Assembly: GCA_033439265.1 (NCBI GenBank)
Contig: JAVTVX010000012.1
Span: forward strand, 485,001-549,000
Direction of reading: 5' to 3'
Length of the DNA stretch: 64,000 nt
Source of the DNA: Dillenia suffruticosa
Taxonomy: Eukaryota; Streptophyta; Magnoliopsida; Dilleniales; Dilleniaceae
In this document: positions 1-10,516 of the stretch, in pieces
How positions within the stretch are numbered: the stretch's first letter is position 1
How the letters are laid out: each line of letters starts with the position of its first letter
The notes under the pieces: model-generated
Databases searched by the model: none
The model's input: only the letters and a program-made list of their open reading frames with translations
Told to the model about the DNA's origin: nothing
Made by a program: the position numbers and the translations under genes

Positions 1-225
1 ATAAAAGAAGAGCAAGCAAATATCAACCATTAGATCCGAGAAAATCAACGGAGAAGAGAAAGCCGGTGGCCCACGTGTAACTCAAGTGCACCCAGAATCA
101 ATATACGTCGCACGCATGCAATCATTCCTCTTCTTCTTCTTCTCCGCCTTCTTGTAAGGCCTTCTCAAAGCTTCATCTGCAAAAATCTTGGGAATTGTCT
201 CTTAAGCTTATGTACCTGTCCATCA

Positions 226-3200
226 ATGGCTTTTGCTCACTATTTGCTTGCAGTTCCTGTCGAAACCAACACTTTCAAGGCTTCTCTATTGACTTCTTCA
301 TCTTCTTATTCTTCCGTTTCGTTTTTTTCAATTTCTTTCTCATCTTCTCTCTGTTCCAAAGCTCGTAGTAAGATCTCAATTTTTCCCAAATTCCAAAAAC
401 TCGGCCACAGAGGTAATATTAATATTCTTTCTATTTTTCTTTTTTTTTTTTAGCTCTAGGGTTTCAAACTTAGTACTTTGTAGTAGTCTACACTATTGTA
501 GTTTGAGAAAATCCATGATTTTGTTTTTGGTAACATGGGAAAGTCTTGGCTTTCTGTTGGATTTAATCGCGCATGCGGAAGCGTGAATTAAATAGTATCG
601 GAATTTTCGGGATAAATACCTCTATTGGGCGGTCTCCAAAATCCACCGTGTCGCGATGTCCCTCGAACGGATCACACGGTCGGATGGTGATCACGCAATC
701 GAACCACCACCTCAAATCCACGACGCCTCAAGCCTCGTGTCCGGTGAATCGTCTGACGATGGGAGATTTTCCTACGCGAAAATCTCCATCCCTCTCTCTA
801 TTCTCTCTCTAGAGAATATGTGAAACCCTAGCCTCCATAGTAGCCTCCCATGGCTTCTCTCCACACACAAGGTAGGAGAAGGAGGGTTTCCTCCATTGTT
901 TTCTCTCTCAGAAGGAAGGTAAGACCAATTCCCTTAATTGGTGGGGAGTTACCAAAATATTGGTTAATGGTAATTAAGGATGGGAGTTACCCCATTCCTT
1001 AATTACCCAAATGCCCATAATGGGCATCAATAACCAACATCTCCCACTTGCACATTAGGGCATTTCACTTCCGTCAATCACAAGATCGCAACTCATGCGA
1101 TCTATCACATCACCCTACTGGACTTTCATACTGGATTGGGCGTCGTGCGACCGGCGAGTACACCTGTAAGCAAAGACTTCTCGATACACCTGTTAGGATG
1201 ATCGAATAGTCACTGTTAGTATAAAAATAACTCGCTATACCCCAGACTCAATGCATTTACATCCATCGAGCCACTTTCCTCATTGAAAGTGATCCCCAAT
1301 CAATTTGCTCGACTATGTATTCATTATTATGTTTGAATCCCAACATGGATCAACATAATAGGTCGACCTATGAATACATGACAATGATGTAATGTCTATT
1401 GGCCTTCCTTTTCCCAAACTCGAATCTATCGGTCTCAATTCAGCTGCTTTCCTAGACCTGCCCCTTAGACCTCAATTTATCTTCCGGGCCATAGGTAAAC
1501 AGACTAAAGTAGCAACACTGAACCAATACTTCTAGAGACAGCCGAAAGTAATAAGGGTATAAGAGATCCCACCCAATGGATCTCAGGTCTCACACAGTGG
1601 GAACCGGGGATTATGATCAAACTATCGTCTCAAATAATAGCTCCCACTATCCCATGGTCGTCTCATCACACGTGGTATGAAACACGTGCCACAGTGTTAT
1701 TCCCCCATCTCTCAAAGGGCATATGTCAGATTTCTCTAACACTGTACAGGTACGGGACTCAGTCTACACATAAGACTTTACCCAGAGATCTCAGAGAGAG
1801 CAACTCAGAGACAATATCACAAATCGCAGGTGATATCTGAGATCTCAAACTGGCTACTTACAGGCAACATGGATGTGGGTATTTCCATGTCGGTCATATC
1901 GCATATGACCTCATCCTGAACACATATCAGGGCGACTTATGTTCTAGTAGGGCTACTCTCAAAGCCTCTTACGACTAGAATCCGTCTCATCTCCGCTCAC
2001 TCAGAGTCGGAGGTGGTCACTCGTGTGAGAGAGTCGACCATGCCTGCCTGACACATCTTTTAATCACAAGATCACAATATATGACAACAAATGATGCAGG
2101 AAATAAATATGTGACTCATTAATGCATACATGTCATATATTAAAATAAGCATCTAAAACAGTATATAAGGAGAAATGTTAAAGTACATTAAACCCAATGA
2201 TTCCTTACCTCACAAAGGAATCTCTCACAACGGGTTTTCTGAAGAGATCAGCTCTCATGCTGAGGTGTACTTAGATGTCACAATACCCTTCTCGGTAATA
2301 TCTCTCATAGTGGTTTTCGGTATTAATGTGTTTGGCTTTGCTATTTCACTTAAGGTCTCATTTGATGACAGTGTCGGTCTGATTATCACAATAATCATCA
2401 CTGACCTCCCACTATCTGTCACAATCCCTAAGTCTTCCAAAAAATTTCTGAAGCCAACCATTCTCATGAACTGCAATTGAGCATACTACAAGCTCACTCT
2501 CTATCGAAAATAGATAGAGATATACAGGTTCTCTTCTTACTGCTCTAAGAAGATAAAACCTTTTGCGTTTATTCAGATCACTACTCCCAGTCAGTATCTG
2601 AATCTCAACCACAAAACGCAAATCACCTCATCCGTAACACATGGAGAGATCCGCAGTTCAAATGAGATATTTCAGAATCCTTTTTCACTGCTCCACAGTG
2701 ATCCCTTCTAGAATTCTATTAATACCTACTCACCAGATCGACTGCTTAAATAAACGTCTGGTCATTTATGCCTCATCGCATATATCAAATTGTATATCAC
2801 ACGTGTATACCTCATCGCATACACTAGAAATGTATTTTGCACTGGAGTAAGGGATTCTACTCATCTCCCTTATTTCTTTATAAATTCTAGGGCATGTGTC
2901 AAGATTCAGGTCTTTTTATCTTTAGCGATTAGAGTATCTTTTAGGTTGTGTTCGTTATTCTCGAAATGCTTAAGAATTTACCTGATGTAAAACTCTTGTT
3001 AAAGAGTCAACACCATTCTCAAGCGATCCCTATGGATCCAAAATCTGAGAATGAACTAAAACCTCATAACGATGTTACAATGGTCATTAGATACTTTCTG
3101 TTGTTCCCAGCCAACAGTATGTCACCTACTTATGAGAACATCCTCATAAAGGAGTCATCGGGACGTATCAGATATATGCAATGATCCTACTCGATCATTA

Positions 3201-6200
3201 CAAAACCATAAGATATCACATTCTCGTGAAATCCAAGCGCCGCTGTCTAGATGATGGCTTAAGGTCGTATGTTGATTTCTAAAATCAATAGACCTTATCC
3301 ACCTGATCTACTAGAACGAACCCAAAAGGATGCTCCATGTAGATCGCCTCATCTAGACTTCCACTACGAAAGCGGTCTTTACGTCCTTGTGATGTGACTC
3401 TAGATACATGTTCATGACAATCGCTGAAAGATAAATGGATTGAGATAAATTGGACTATGACTCCTCGATAGTCCACCCCTCAGTCTAAGTGTAACCCTTG
3501 GTTACTAGACGGGTTCTTTATCTCTTCATCAATCCGTTAACCTTTATCTTGACTTTGAGAACCTACTCGTTCCCAATAGTCTTTCCGCCCTCAGGCTAAT
3601 CAACTAGGTCCCAGACCCCGTTGATTCTCATCAACTCTTTCTTTTCATTTATGGCCTTCAATAAACGGTATTTTGCATCTTTTGCAAAACTCTCGAGAGC
3701 CTCTCGAACCGTTTTAGATTTTTCATCATCCTCTAGAGTCGCAATGAGGGTCTCACCCTCAATCGAGAAAACAACGTTTAAATACGCATTCTCGACACTC
3801 TTAGGAGGAGAGAAAAATCTTTACCTCTTGATGGATCGCTCCCACTAAGATCAAGATCCGTAGTGGATTCTTATATCCCGCCGCTGGGCTCCTTGAACCG
3901 TTAGGCTCATCCATCGCATAAAAGGTAAGGTTCAAATTGATTTCACCTCTCTTAGGGAAATCATTCTCAAGAAATATTGTATTACGAGACTCAATCTCGA
4001 TTATAGTGCCGTTCGTGTTCGCCTATGAACACGTATTTTCTCGCGGGTTTAACTCACCGTGTGAATGCGAGAAATCGTGGCACAACCCCATAACCACAAG
4101 TGGCTAAGGTCAGGCTGCCTCCCTGTCCAAAGCTCAAATGGGGAACTGACTAATAGTCAGTAGACTCGTAATACTCTTATCGAAACAGAGCCCCATGTGT
4201 AGTTTAGACGAATACTTGCGTTCTCGCTCGGTTCTTGAAAGTCTGTACTCTCAAATCTAACTGATTCTCAATCTCGCTTATGAACCTCCTGAAGCAGTCT
4301 AATGCCTTAGACTTGTGCGAGATCAGATAGATGAACCGAAACGCACGTAAGCATCTATAATTATCTACACAACTCCATTTCCGGCTCTCATGCTCATGAG
4401 ACCACAATAAAAAGAAGGAAGACACAAAAGTTAACCGCAATGGAGTCCCAGCTCTCATTGCATCGCCAAATGGTTTTCTCTTCATTTTGCTGGCTAGGCA
4501 AAAATCACGTACGGGTAACTCGAATCTGGTCAGCGGGTCCAAGAAACCTCTCGCTACTAACCGATTCATCATCTCTTACCCCATGTGTCTAAGTCTATTA
4601 TGTCATTCATTTACATCATCATCTACGCAATCAGATGTAAAGTCAATAGTAGAACTACTAAAAAACCATTAGAAAGAGTAATACCCAATGCATACATTTC
4701 ATCATGGATTAAAACCAGAATATTTCAGAAAATTGTCGTATTAAAAACAATGAAATAATTTCACGCATATCGTAGTCAATTTTAGACAATGTACTAAATT
4801 GTAGATCCGTCGAATGTCTACAATATTGAGGACGTCATAGCAAGTGTCGTTTCCTCTGACAACAACAAATGCTTTGTCCTTAACGTAAATCCTCCAAACT
4901 TAAGGATTTACCTGACGGAACTATATTTACGCACTCCTGTCTCGAGTTACGTGGTCGGTTGCTCCTGATTTCAAAGGAGAGAAATCAGTGAGCATTATAG
5001 TGAATGAGACAAATCTCAAACCACGTAAAGAAGAAGAATATTAATTTCTGCTCGTCACACTCACGAGCGAAATGACCAAATCTACCTCAAGCGTAGCAAT
5101 TTCTTTGGTCTAATCAAATTCCTTCTTCTTGCGTTCTTGTACCTCATTGTCGGTTTTCTCGGATGATTTTCATTACCTAGATCTCGAGTCTCGTTCGACT
5201 GCTTATGCTATTGGCTTAGCGCCGGGGAAGTCCTTACTCGACTCCTCTGAATAAGCATGACTCGAGTGTGGCCTACACGCCTCTAGGTGCTCCTCATCGA
5301 GCTCACAATATGTATTCACGTCAACGAAAGTACAAATACTTTCGTCAAATGTGAGATAGGATTTCACGGTTTCCCGTGAATCAGGTAAAAACTGAATCAC
5401 ATCCAGTACCTAAATTCCATCCGAAATTTACTCGTCCGTATATATTAACTCGGTGATCATACTCGCCATTTGTTTCATTGTATGATTAACCCTTTTCTTC
5501 TGCATCCTCACATAGGAGCCGAAGAGAGCAACACTATGCTCTTATGGGACGAGTCGAACCGACATGTCCATAGAATATGACTCGAAAAACGAGATTAAGT
5601 TATCGTGTATGCCATTGTAAGCATTGCCCTAACTTGGCAAATCTTTTATATCATACACGATAGATCTCTTTATCTCGTATATTCTGAGACGCGGTGCCCA
5701 CCCTGGGGCCCATCATCTCGTGCCTCAGATTCCCGTTAGATTTTGCCTCTCGAGAATAAACTGAATCTACTGATAAAATCTCGCAGATCATATCATTCAG
5801 TTTACTCTCCTTGCAAAAATTTACAAAAATTTAATACGACATTTTTCAACGCATTAAGAGAGATATTTGTGACTTGGAGATACTTATTATCTCATTTTTG
5901 TACGCCCTACGAATCATCAAGACCAAAATGACTTGAATACGACCCCAAAGCGAGCGTATGAGTCAACGGACACCATACACCACAACTTGGAATCGCATCT
6001 TACCATTTGGATTGTGATTCGGCACACAAAAACCCACAAAAAGTCACATTTATGGATATAGGACCCCCCAAAAATTGAAAAAATTCAATTTTGAGTGACT
6101 TCACGCGCCACCCGGGGCCCACACGCGCCGCCGCTCGCCGGCGGTGCACTCCACGCGCCGCCGCGCGCCTCCACGCGCAGGCGGTGGGCCTCCACGCGCT

Positions 6201-9200
6201 GCCACGCGCGTTCACGCGCTGGCAGCAGTCTGGCTCACGCGCCAGACGCGCGGCGCGGCTCAGACGCGCCTCCACGCGCCTGGGGCGGCTCGGCTCACGC
6301 GCGCCCAGTCGCGGCGCGCGGCTCACGCGCTCTCACGCGCTGAGCCGTGTTGAGCCGGGTTTGACCGGGTTGGTCAACGGGTCAGGGTTGACCCGTCTGA
6401 TCCGGTCAACGGGTTCGGTCCGACCCGGTCAACGGTCCGGTCCGACCCGTCGGGTCGGTTGCGGGTCGGTCCGGGTCAGGGTCCGACCCGATCCGCTGCC
6501 CCCTCGCCCCGCTCCACGCACCTGTGTGGCGCGTGACCTCCACGCGCCTATCAGACGCGCCTCCTGGCGCGTGCGTGTCACGCGCCCGCGGGTCTGGGCC
6601 GGTTCTTCTTCGCCCGACGGGTCCTGCAACGGGTTTTTCGACCCGTTTTCTGGAAAACTCGATTCCGGCTGTTGTTTCTTGCATTTTTCGACTGGAAAAA
6701 ATTTGTGGGCATCGTCCAAACATCCTACACTCGATTTTAGGAGGATTTAAGCCCAAAAATGGTGGGATTCAACCACCCCAGTCGCGGCCCTCCGCGGCCA
6801 TTCGGAAATCCCAGTTTCCGGCACCCAAATCACACAATAAAATATATAAAACCGTAGATCTAGATGCAAGGAACTCATTTATATTATTTTCATGTATCGA
6901 TCCGCCCTCTAAAGCCACAGATCTAAGGGTTTTATGTCCGTAGGGTCGCAAACTTCGACCGGACTTTTCATGGCCCAAACATGCTCCGAAAATTAAATAA
7001 AAAATATGTTTGTAATCCCTGGGCCATGGGTATTCTTGCGGTGTTCTCGGATTCACGAAACTCATCCGTGATCCGGACCCCAAAATTTTAAAAACCCCAA
7101 AAATAATTCCGAAAATTATTAAATTAAATCCAACCCGCTCTGATACCAATGTTGGATTTAATCGCGCATGCGGAAGCGTGAATTAAATAGTATCGGAATT
7201 TTCGGGATAAATACCTCTATTGGGCGGTCTCCAAAATCCACCGTGTCGCGATGTCCCTCGAACGGATCACACGGTCGGATGGTGATCACGCAATCGAACC
7301 ACCACCTCAAATCCACGACGCCTCAAGCCTCGTGTCCGGTGAATCGTCTGACGATGGGAGATTTTCCTACGCGAAAATCTCCATCCCTCTCTCTATTCTC
7401 TCTCTAGAGAATATGTGAAACCCTAGCCTCCATAGTAGCCTCCCATGGCTTCTCTCCACACACAAGGTAGGAGAAGGAGGGTTTCCTCCATTGTTTTCTC
7501 TCTCAGAAGGAAGGTAAGACCAATTCCCTTAATTGGTGGGGAGTTACCAAAATATTGGTTAATGGTAATTAAGGATGGGAGTTACCCCATTCCTTAATTA
7601 CCCAAATGCCCATAATGGGCATCAATAACCAACACTTTCCTCACCAAAAAAAAAAAGAAAGTCTTGGCTTTGGCTAAGTTGGCTAGCATTTATTAGACTG
7701 TGTCTGAGAGCTATTTATGTGTATGCGGGTGTATGTGTACTGAATGTGCTATGCCTGAGAATTGTGTGTAAGCCATTGATCGTATTAATTGAACTGGGTC
7801 AACTCCATAAAATAAATGGGGGTGCTTTGTGTCTCTTTATTGGTCATCCAGATTTGTTTTGAATGGGTGACCTCTGTGTTTTTTTTTTTCGAATGTTGTT
7901 TTTGGTATGATGGTACTTGATATGCAGAAACCAGAAGTTGTTTGGATGTATGAAGAGCCTGGCTGAAGGATTTGCGTACTGAATGTGTGCTAGATGATAT
8001 TAATTGAATTGGGTCACCCCCCATATATTTAATAATGGTGCTTTGTTGTTCCAGAATTAGTATGCGATGTCTCTTTCTTGGTTATATCCTGATTGTTTTG
8101 AAGGGGGGACCTTAGTTTATTTTCTTTTCTTTGCTTTTTTTTTTTTTTGGATTAATTGTACCTGATAAGCAGAACCCTGAAGTTTTTTGAATATTTGAAG
8201 AGCATGATTGAGAAGGATTTATTTAACAATCTTTTGCAGTTTAAGATCCTAATTTGAAGTAGAATTTTTAATTGCTTGCTTGCAATCTATCTAAGTTGGA
8301 GTGTTGGTCCAATTTAGCATTATTTTGTGTTGAATTTTGGATGGTATGGAAGTTTTCTGAGTCGATGATTCCAGCAAAGGTTGTGGCTGGTGTGGCTAGC
8401 GTCTACAAGCTGTTGTGGGTAGATTCAACTGGAAACCTCAAATTTGGTAACAAGCTCCTATGTTGTAAGAAGTTTCATCTGGAATATGTGCTTTCTTGGC
8501 TTGTCTGTGCATGTTTTTCTTGACTTCGTAGACGCTACTAGTAGTCCATCTTTATCTGTTCCTTTTTCTACCATTAGCTCTTGATGGGTTTCTTTAAGAG
8601 ATTTTGCTTATCTCTTTATGGAACTAGCTTACTTTATGTGAGTGAAGTCAATGCTGATAGCTATTAGGATTGACGCTTAATTTATGTGCAAAGCATTGTT
8701 ATTTTGAGTTCTCCCCTACTATATGAGTGCTATTACTGCAAATTGTTGATGGGGGTCTAGAGACACAACCTGGACTTGGTTTTTTTTTTTCCCATATGGG
8801 GTTTGAATTCTCAAATAAGCCCAACTAAGCCAACTGACCATATATCCGTTTTTGTGTGTGTGTGTTTTCCCACCTTTTAGTTACACTGGATTCTTAAATA
8901 CATATGTGATGGCATGGTTATCTTGCATTCTTCATTTTATTAAGGTCGTTTGCAAATATTCTGTTATTCTCAGTTATGAAGTGGCTTAATATTTCACGAA
9001 CAATTTAGTTAAGAAAACTTCAATTTGATGGTCAGTTGATGTGGTACTTGTTCTGTCTTGTATGTCTTCAGCCAAGGGTACGCCACAAGAATCTGAGATC
9101 AATGTGGCTGCAGATGCCTTTACTCACTATAAGCACCTACTTTTGCCAGTAACAGACCAAAATCCATATCTTTCTGAAGGAACAAGACAGGTTCAGTTAA

Positions 9201-10516
9201 TCTAGAAAGATGTTTAGTTTTGCCCTTTCTGATTATTTGCAGCATTGTCCATTGAAATCACTGCATTGTTAACTTATGAGAAATATTTCTTGAACATGAT
9301 TTATGCTAAGATGCTGATATTGATTCATTTGAATGCCAAAAAGATGTTGCAACATGCAGATTGAAATCTAAGCTCTTTTCTAATTCTTGGTCCTCCTTTT
9401 CCTGACAGGCTGCAGCAACAGCCGCTGATTTGGCGAAGAAATATGGGGCTGACATTACTGTTATAGGTATTTGATCACCCCTTGCTTGATGCCTTTTTTC
9501 AGGATGACACAGTATTTGAAACTAAGCTGTAGAAGAACTTCTCCTTTACTTTTTGTTACAGACACTTTTTAGTGCAAGATTTCAAGGGTATTGAACTTTA
9601 TGCTCTTTGCAGTTATTGATGAGAAGCAAAAGGAATCATTGCCTGAGCATGAAACCCAACTGTCGAGCATTCGCTGGCATCTGAATGAAGGTTCAGTTCT
9701 ACTTCTTTGGTTCTTGTGAATTAAGAAAAATTCATTTTGTTCACCAAGGTTAAGAGAAGGAAGGATCATAATCCCAACTGAAGGGTCTACTTTAAGAACA
9801 TGCCTTTTTGAGGAGGAGCATTGATTGGTTATGTGTATGAGTTTCCCAGATGATAAAAGCATGGACAAATGGTTAAAATATGGTTACCAAAAGAGCATAG
9901 GGTATAATAATTTGGTTCTGCATTGATGAAATCATGGGCAAATCATATTATTGTGCATTTTAATGTAAAGAAAACTGGAAAAGAACATGAAGGTTTCCCC
10001 TCCTCATTCTAAGAAAATGTAAACTTTGATTAGCACTGCATGCTTAGCTAAAGTTGATAAAAATGGAAGATATGTTTAAAAAGAAAAATTTTAGGGTTTG
10101 GTGAAACTTTCACAAATAGGAAGTCAAAACCAAAGTAAAACACTTCCATTTGTAGAATTTATGTTGGGGCTATGAATGACACTACCTGGCTAAGCTACAC
10201 CGCTGTTAGATTATGTATCAAATATAAGATAGATTGTGTATCTATTATTTGATACGTGTATCTTTTATTTGATACATAATCATGTCTGATGACTGGTTCT
10301 GACATCACAAAAATGTTGATAGGTGGATTCCAAGAATTCAAGTTGTTAGAGCGACTTGGAGAAGGGAGCAAACCTACAACCATCATAGGTGAGGTTGCAG
10401 ATGAACTGAATCTGGATTTGGTAGTTATTAGCATGGAAGCCATTCATTCCAAGCATGTGGATGCAAACCTACTGGCCGAATTCGTTCCTTGCCCTGTCTT
10501 GCTTCTGCCACTGTAA
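226..10516 (+). CDS. Universal stress protein-like (adenine nucleotide alpha hydrolase-like) protein, probably plastid-targeted; 5 exons
   Basis: Exons 226-412, 9072-9190, 9409-9466, 9613-9690 and 10323-10516 join to 636 nt (211 aa plus TAA); all introns are GT-AG and phases match, for example G|CC across intron 1. The first ~60 residues are rich in Ser, Phe and Lys with few acids, as in a chloroplast transit peptide. From residue ~82 (YKHLLLPVTD) to the C-terminus (PCPVLLLPL) the protein is a small USP-like alpha/beta fold that includes RQAAATAADLAKKYGADITV and IGEVADELNLDLVVIS. I do not see the G-x2-G-x9-G-S/T ATP-binding motif of classic ATP-binding USPs, so nucleotide binding is doubtful. 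The exact biochemical role is unknown to me. Intron 1 is 8,659 bp because a Copia element sits inside it; without the element it would be about 1.6 kb. The 5' UTR lies within 1-225. Confidence 0.85.
555..1039 (-). repeat. LTR of the intron-1 Copia element (3' LTR in element orientation)
   Basis: 485 bp, TGTTGG...CCAACA, offset exactly 6,595 bp from its partner and apparently identical to it. Short open frames inside it are not genes; the same 79-codon frame recurs in both LTRs. Confidence 0.95.
1040..1049 (-). other. Polypurine tract of the intron-1 Copia element
   Basis: Minus strand reads AAGTGGGAGA directly before the TGTTGG LTR end, the expected place for plus-strand priming. Confidence 0.8.
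2255..2476 (-). pseudogene. Copia RNase H / C-terminal remnant
   Basis: A 73-codon minus-strand frame includes FLEDLGIV and EIAKPNTLIPKTTMRDITEKG, matching the end of Copia RNase H (A-x-EP-x-H-x-x-x-KHI-x-x-x-x-H-x-IRE-x-x-x-x-G). The DNA from about 1050 to 2250 is the long 3' non-coding part of the element; I see no gene in it. Confidence 0.65.
3280..3665 (-). pseudogene. Copia reverse transcriptase remnant, with several in-frame stops
   Basis: Minus-strand translation shows a VWDLVD-stop-PEGGKTIGNE-stop-VLKVKIKVNG stretch (start of the Copia RT domain). Further on is SLDEAIYMEHPFGFVLVDQVDKVY, the conserved DLDEEIYM-QP-GF block. Several stops and at least one frame change lie between them. 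Confidence 0.75.
4204..4572 (-). pseudogene. Copia GAG-preintegrase/integrase remnant
   Basis: A 122-codon minus-strand frame carries GFLDP, then C-L-A-S-K-M-K-R-K-P-F (the usual C-L-x-G-K-M-x-x-x-PF of the pre-integrase zinc region). It then has YLISHKSKALDCFRRF and EIENQLDLRVQTF from the integrase core. The catalytic DD positions are not preserved in this frame (the region reads SCVDNYRCLRAFRF), so it is dead as written. Confidence 0.75.
5203..5400 (-). pseudogene. Copia gag remnant
   Basis: A 65-codon minus-strand frame contains LPDSRETVKSYLTFDESICTF and an ELDEEHLEACRP segment. This matches the conserved middle of Copia gag (LP-S-W-x-TVK, then TF-DV, then LE-EE-L). The frame ends at stops on both sides, and no complete gag frame remains. 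Confidence 0.65.
6090..6640 (-). repeat. GC-rich repetitive leader inside the Copia element
   Basis: Between the primer-binding site and the gag remnant lies a ~550-bp block that is far more GC-rich than the rest of the window. Its left part is a patchwork built on ACGCGC (at least fifteen copies, 6100-6345). Its right part (6345-6500) alternates GGTCAACGGGT and CGACCCG, which are partly self-complementary. Long open frames here on both strands arise from base composition and do not look like proteins. Confidence 0.8.
7137..7148 (-). other. Primer-binding site (initiator tRNA-Met) of the intron-1 Copia element
   Basis: On the minus strand this reads TGGTATCAGAGC, the standard plant tRNA-iMet complementary site, one base from the LTR edge. 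It fixes the orientation of the element. Confidence 0.93.
7150..7634 (-). repeat. LTR of the intron-1 Copia element (5' LTR in element orientation)
   Basis: 485 bp, same ends as the partner at 555-1039, followed by the second copy of the CTTTC target duplication. Because the element reads leftward, this LTR would hold its promoter. Confidence 0.95.
7635..9071 (+). other. Rest of intron 1 of the USP-like gene
   Basis: T-rich intron sequence with poly-T runs and a weak internal similarity (TTAATTGAACTGGGTCAA near 7787 and TTAATTGAATTGGGTCAC near 8000). A short open frame at 8272-8523 is not needed: exon 1 joins the exon at 9072 in phase without it. Confidence 0.6.

Larger units (their letters stand above)
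555..7634 (-). mobile_element. Ty1/Copia LTR retrotransposon, coding region decayed, inserted in intron 1 of the USP-like gene
   Basis: Two 485-bp direct repeats (555-1039 and 7150-7634) begin TGTTGG and end CCAACA. The 5-bp target duplication CTTTC flanks the element (550-554 and 7635-7639). A tRNA-iMet primer-binding site in reverse complement (7137-7148, GCTCTGATACCA) lies beside the right LTR and a purine tract on the minus strand beside the left LTR, so the element reads on the minus strand, antisense to its host gene. Translating the minus strand gives, in order, remnants of gag, integrase, reverse transcriptase and RNase H, the Copia order, all with stops and frameshifts. Total length is 7,080 bp. 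Read by eye, I found no difference between the LTRs. Confidence 0.95.

Noticed and set aside
573-812. 79-codon open frame, repeated at 7168-7407
   Set aside because: It lies within the LTRs and is identical in both; no protein features.
6091-6756. Long overlapping open frames on both strands
   Set aside because: They are produced by GC-rich repeats that contain few stop codons; the translations are Arg/Pro/Ala-rich without domains.
8272-8523. Possible extra exon of the USP-like gene
   Set aside because: Exon 1 (ending 412) and the exon at 9072 join in phase without it, and its translation has no similarity I recognise.
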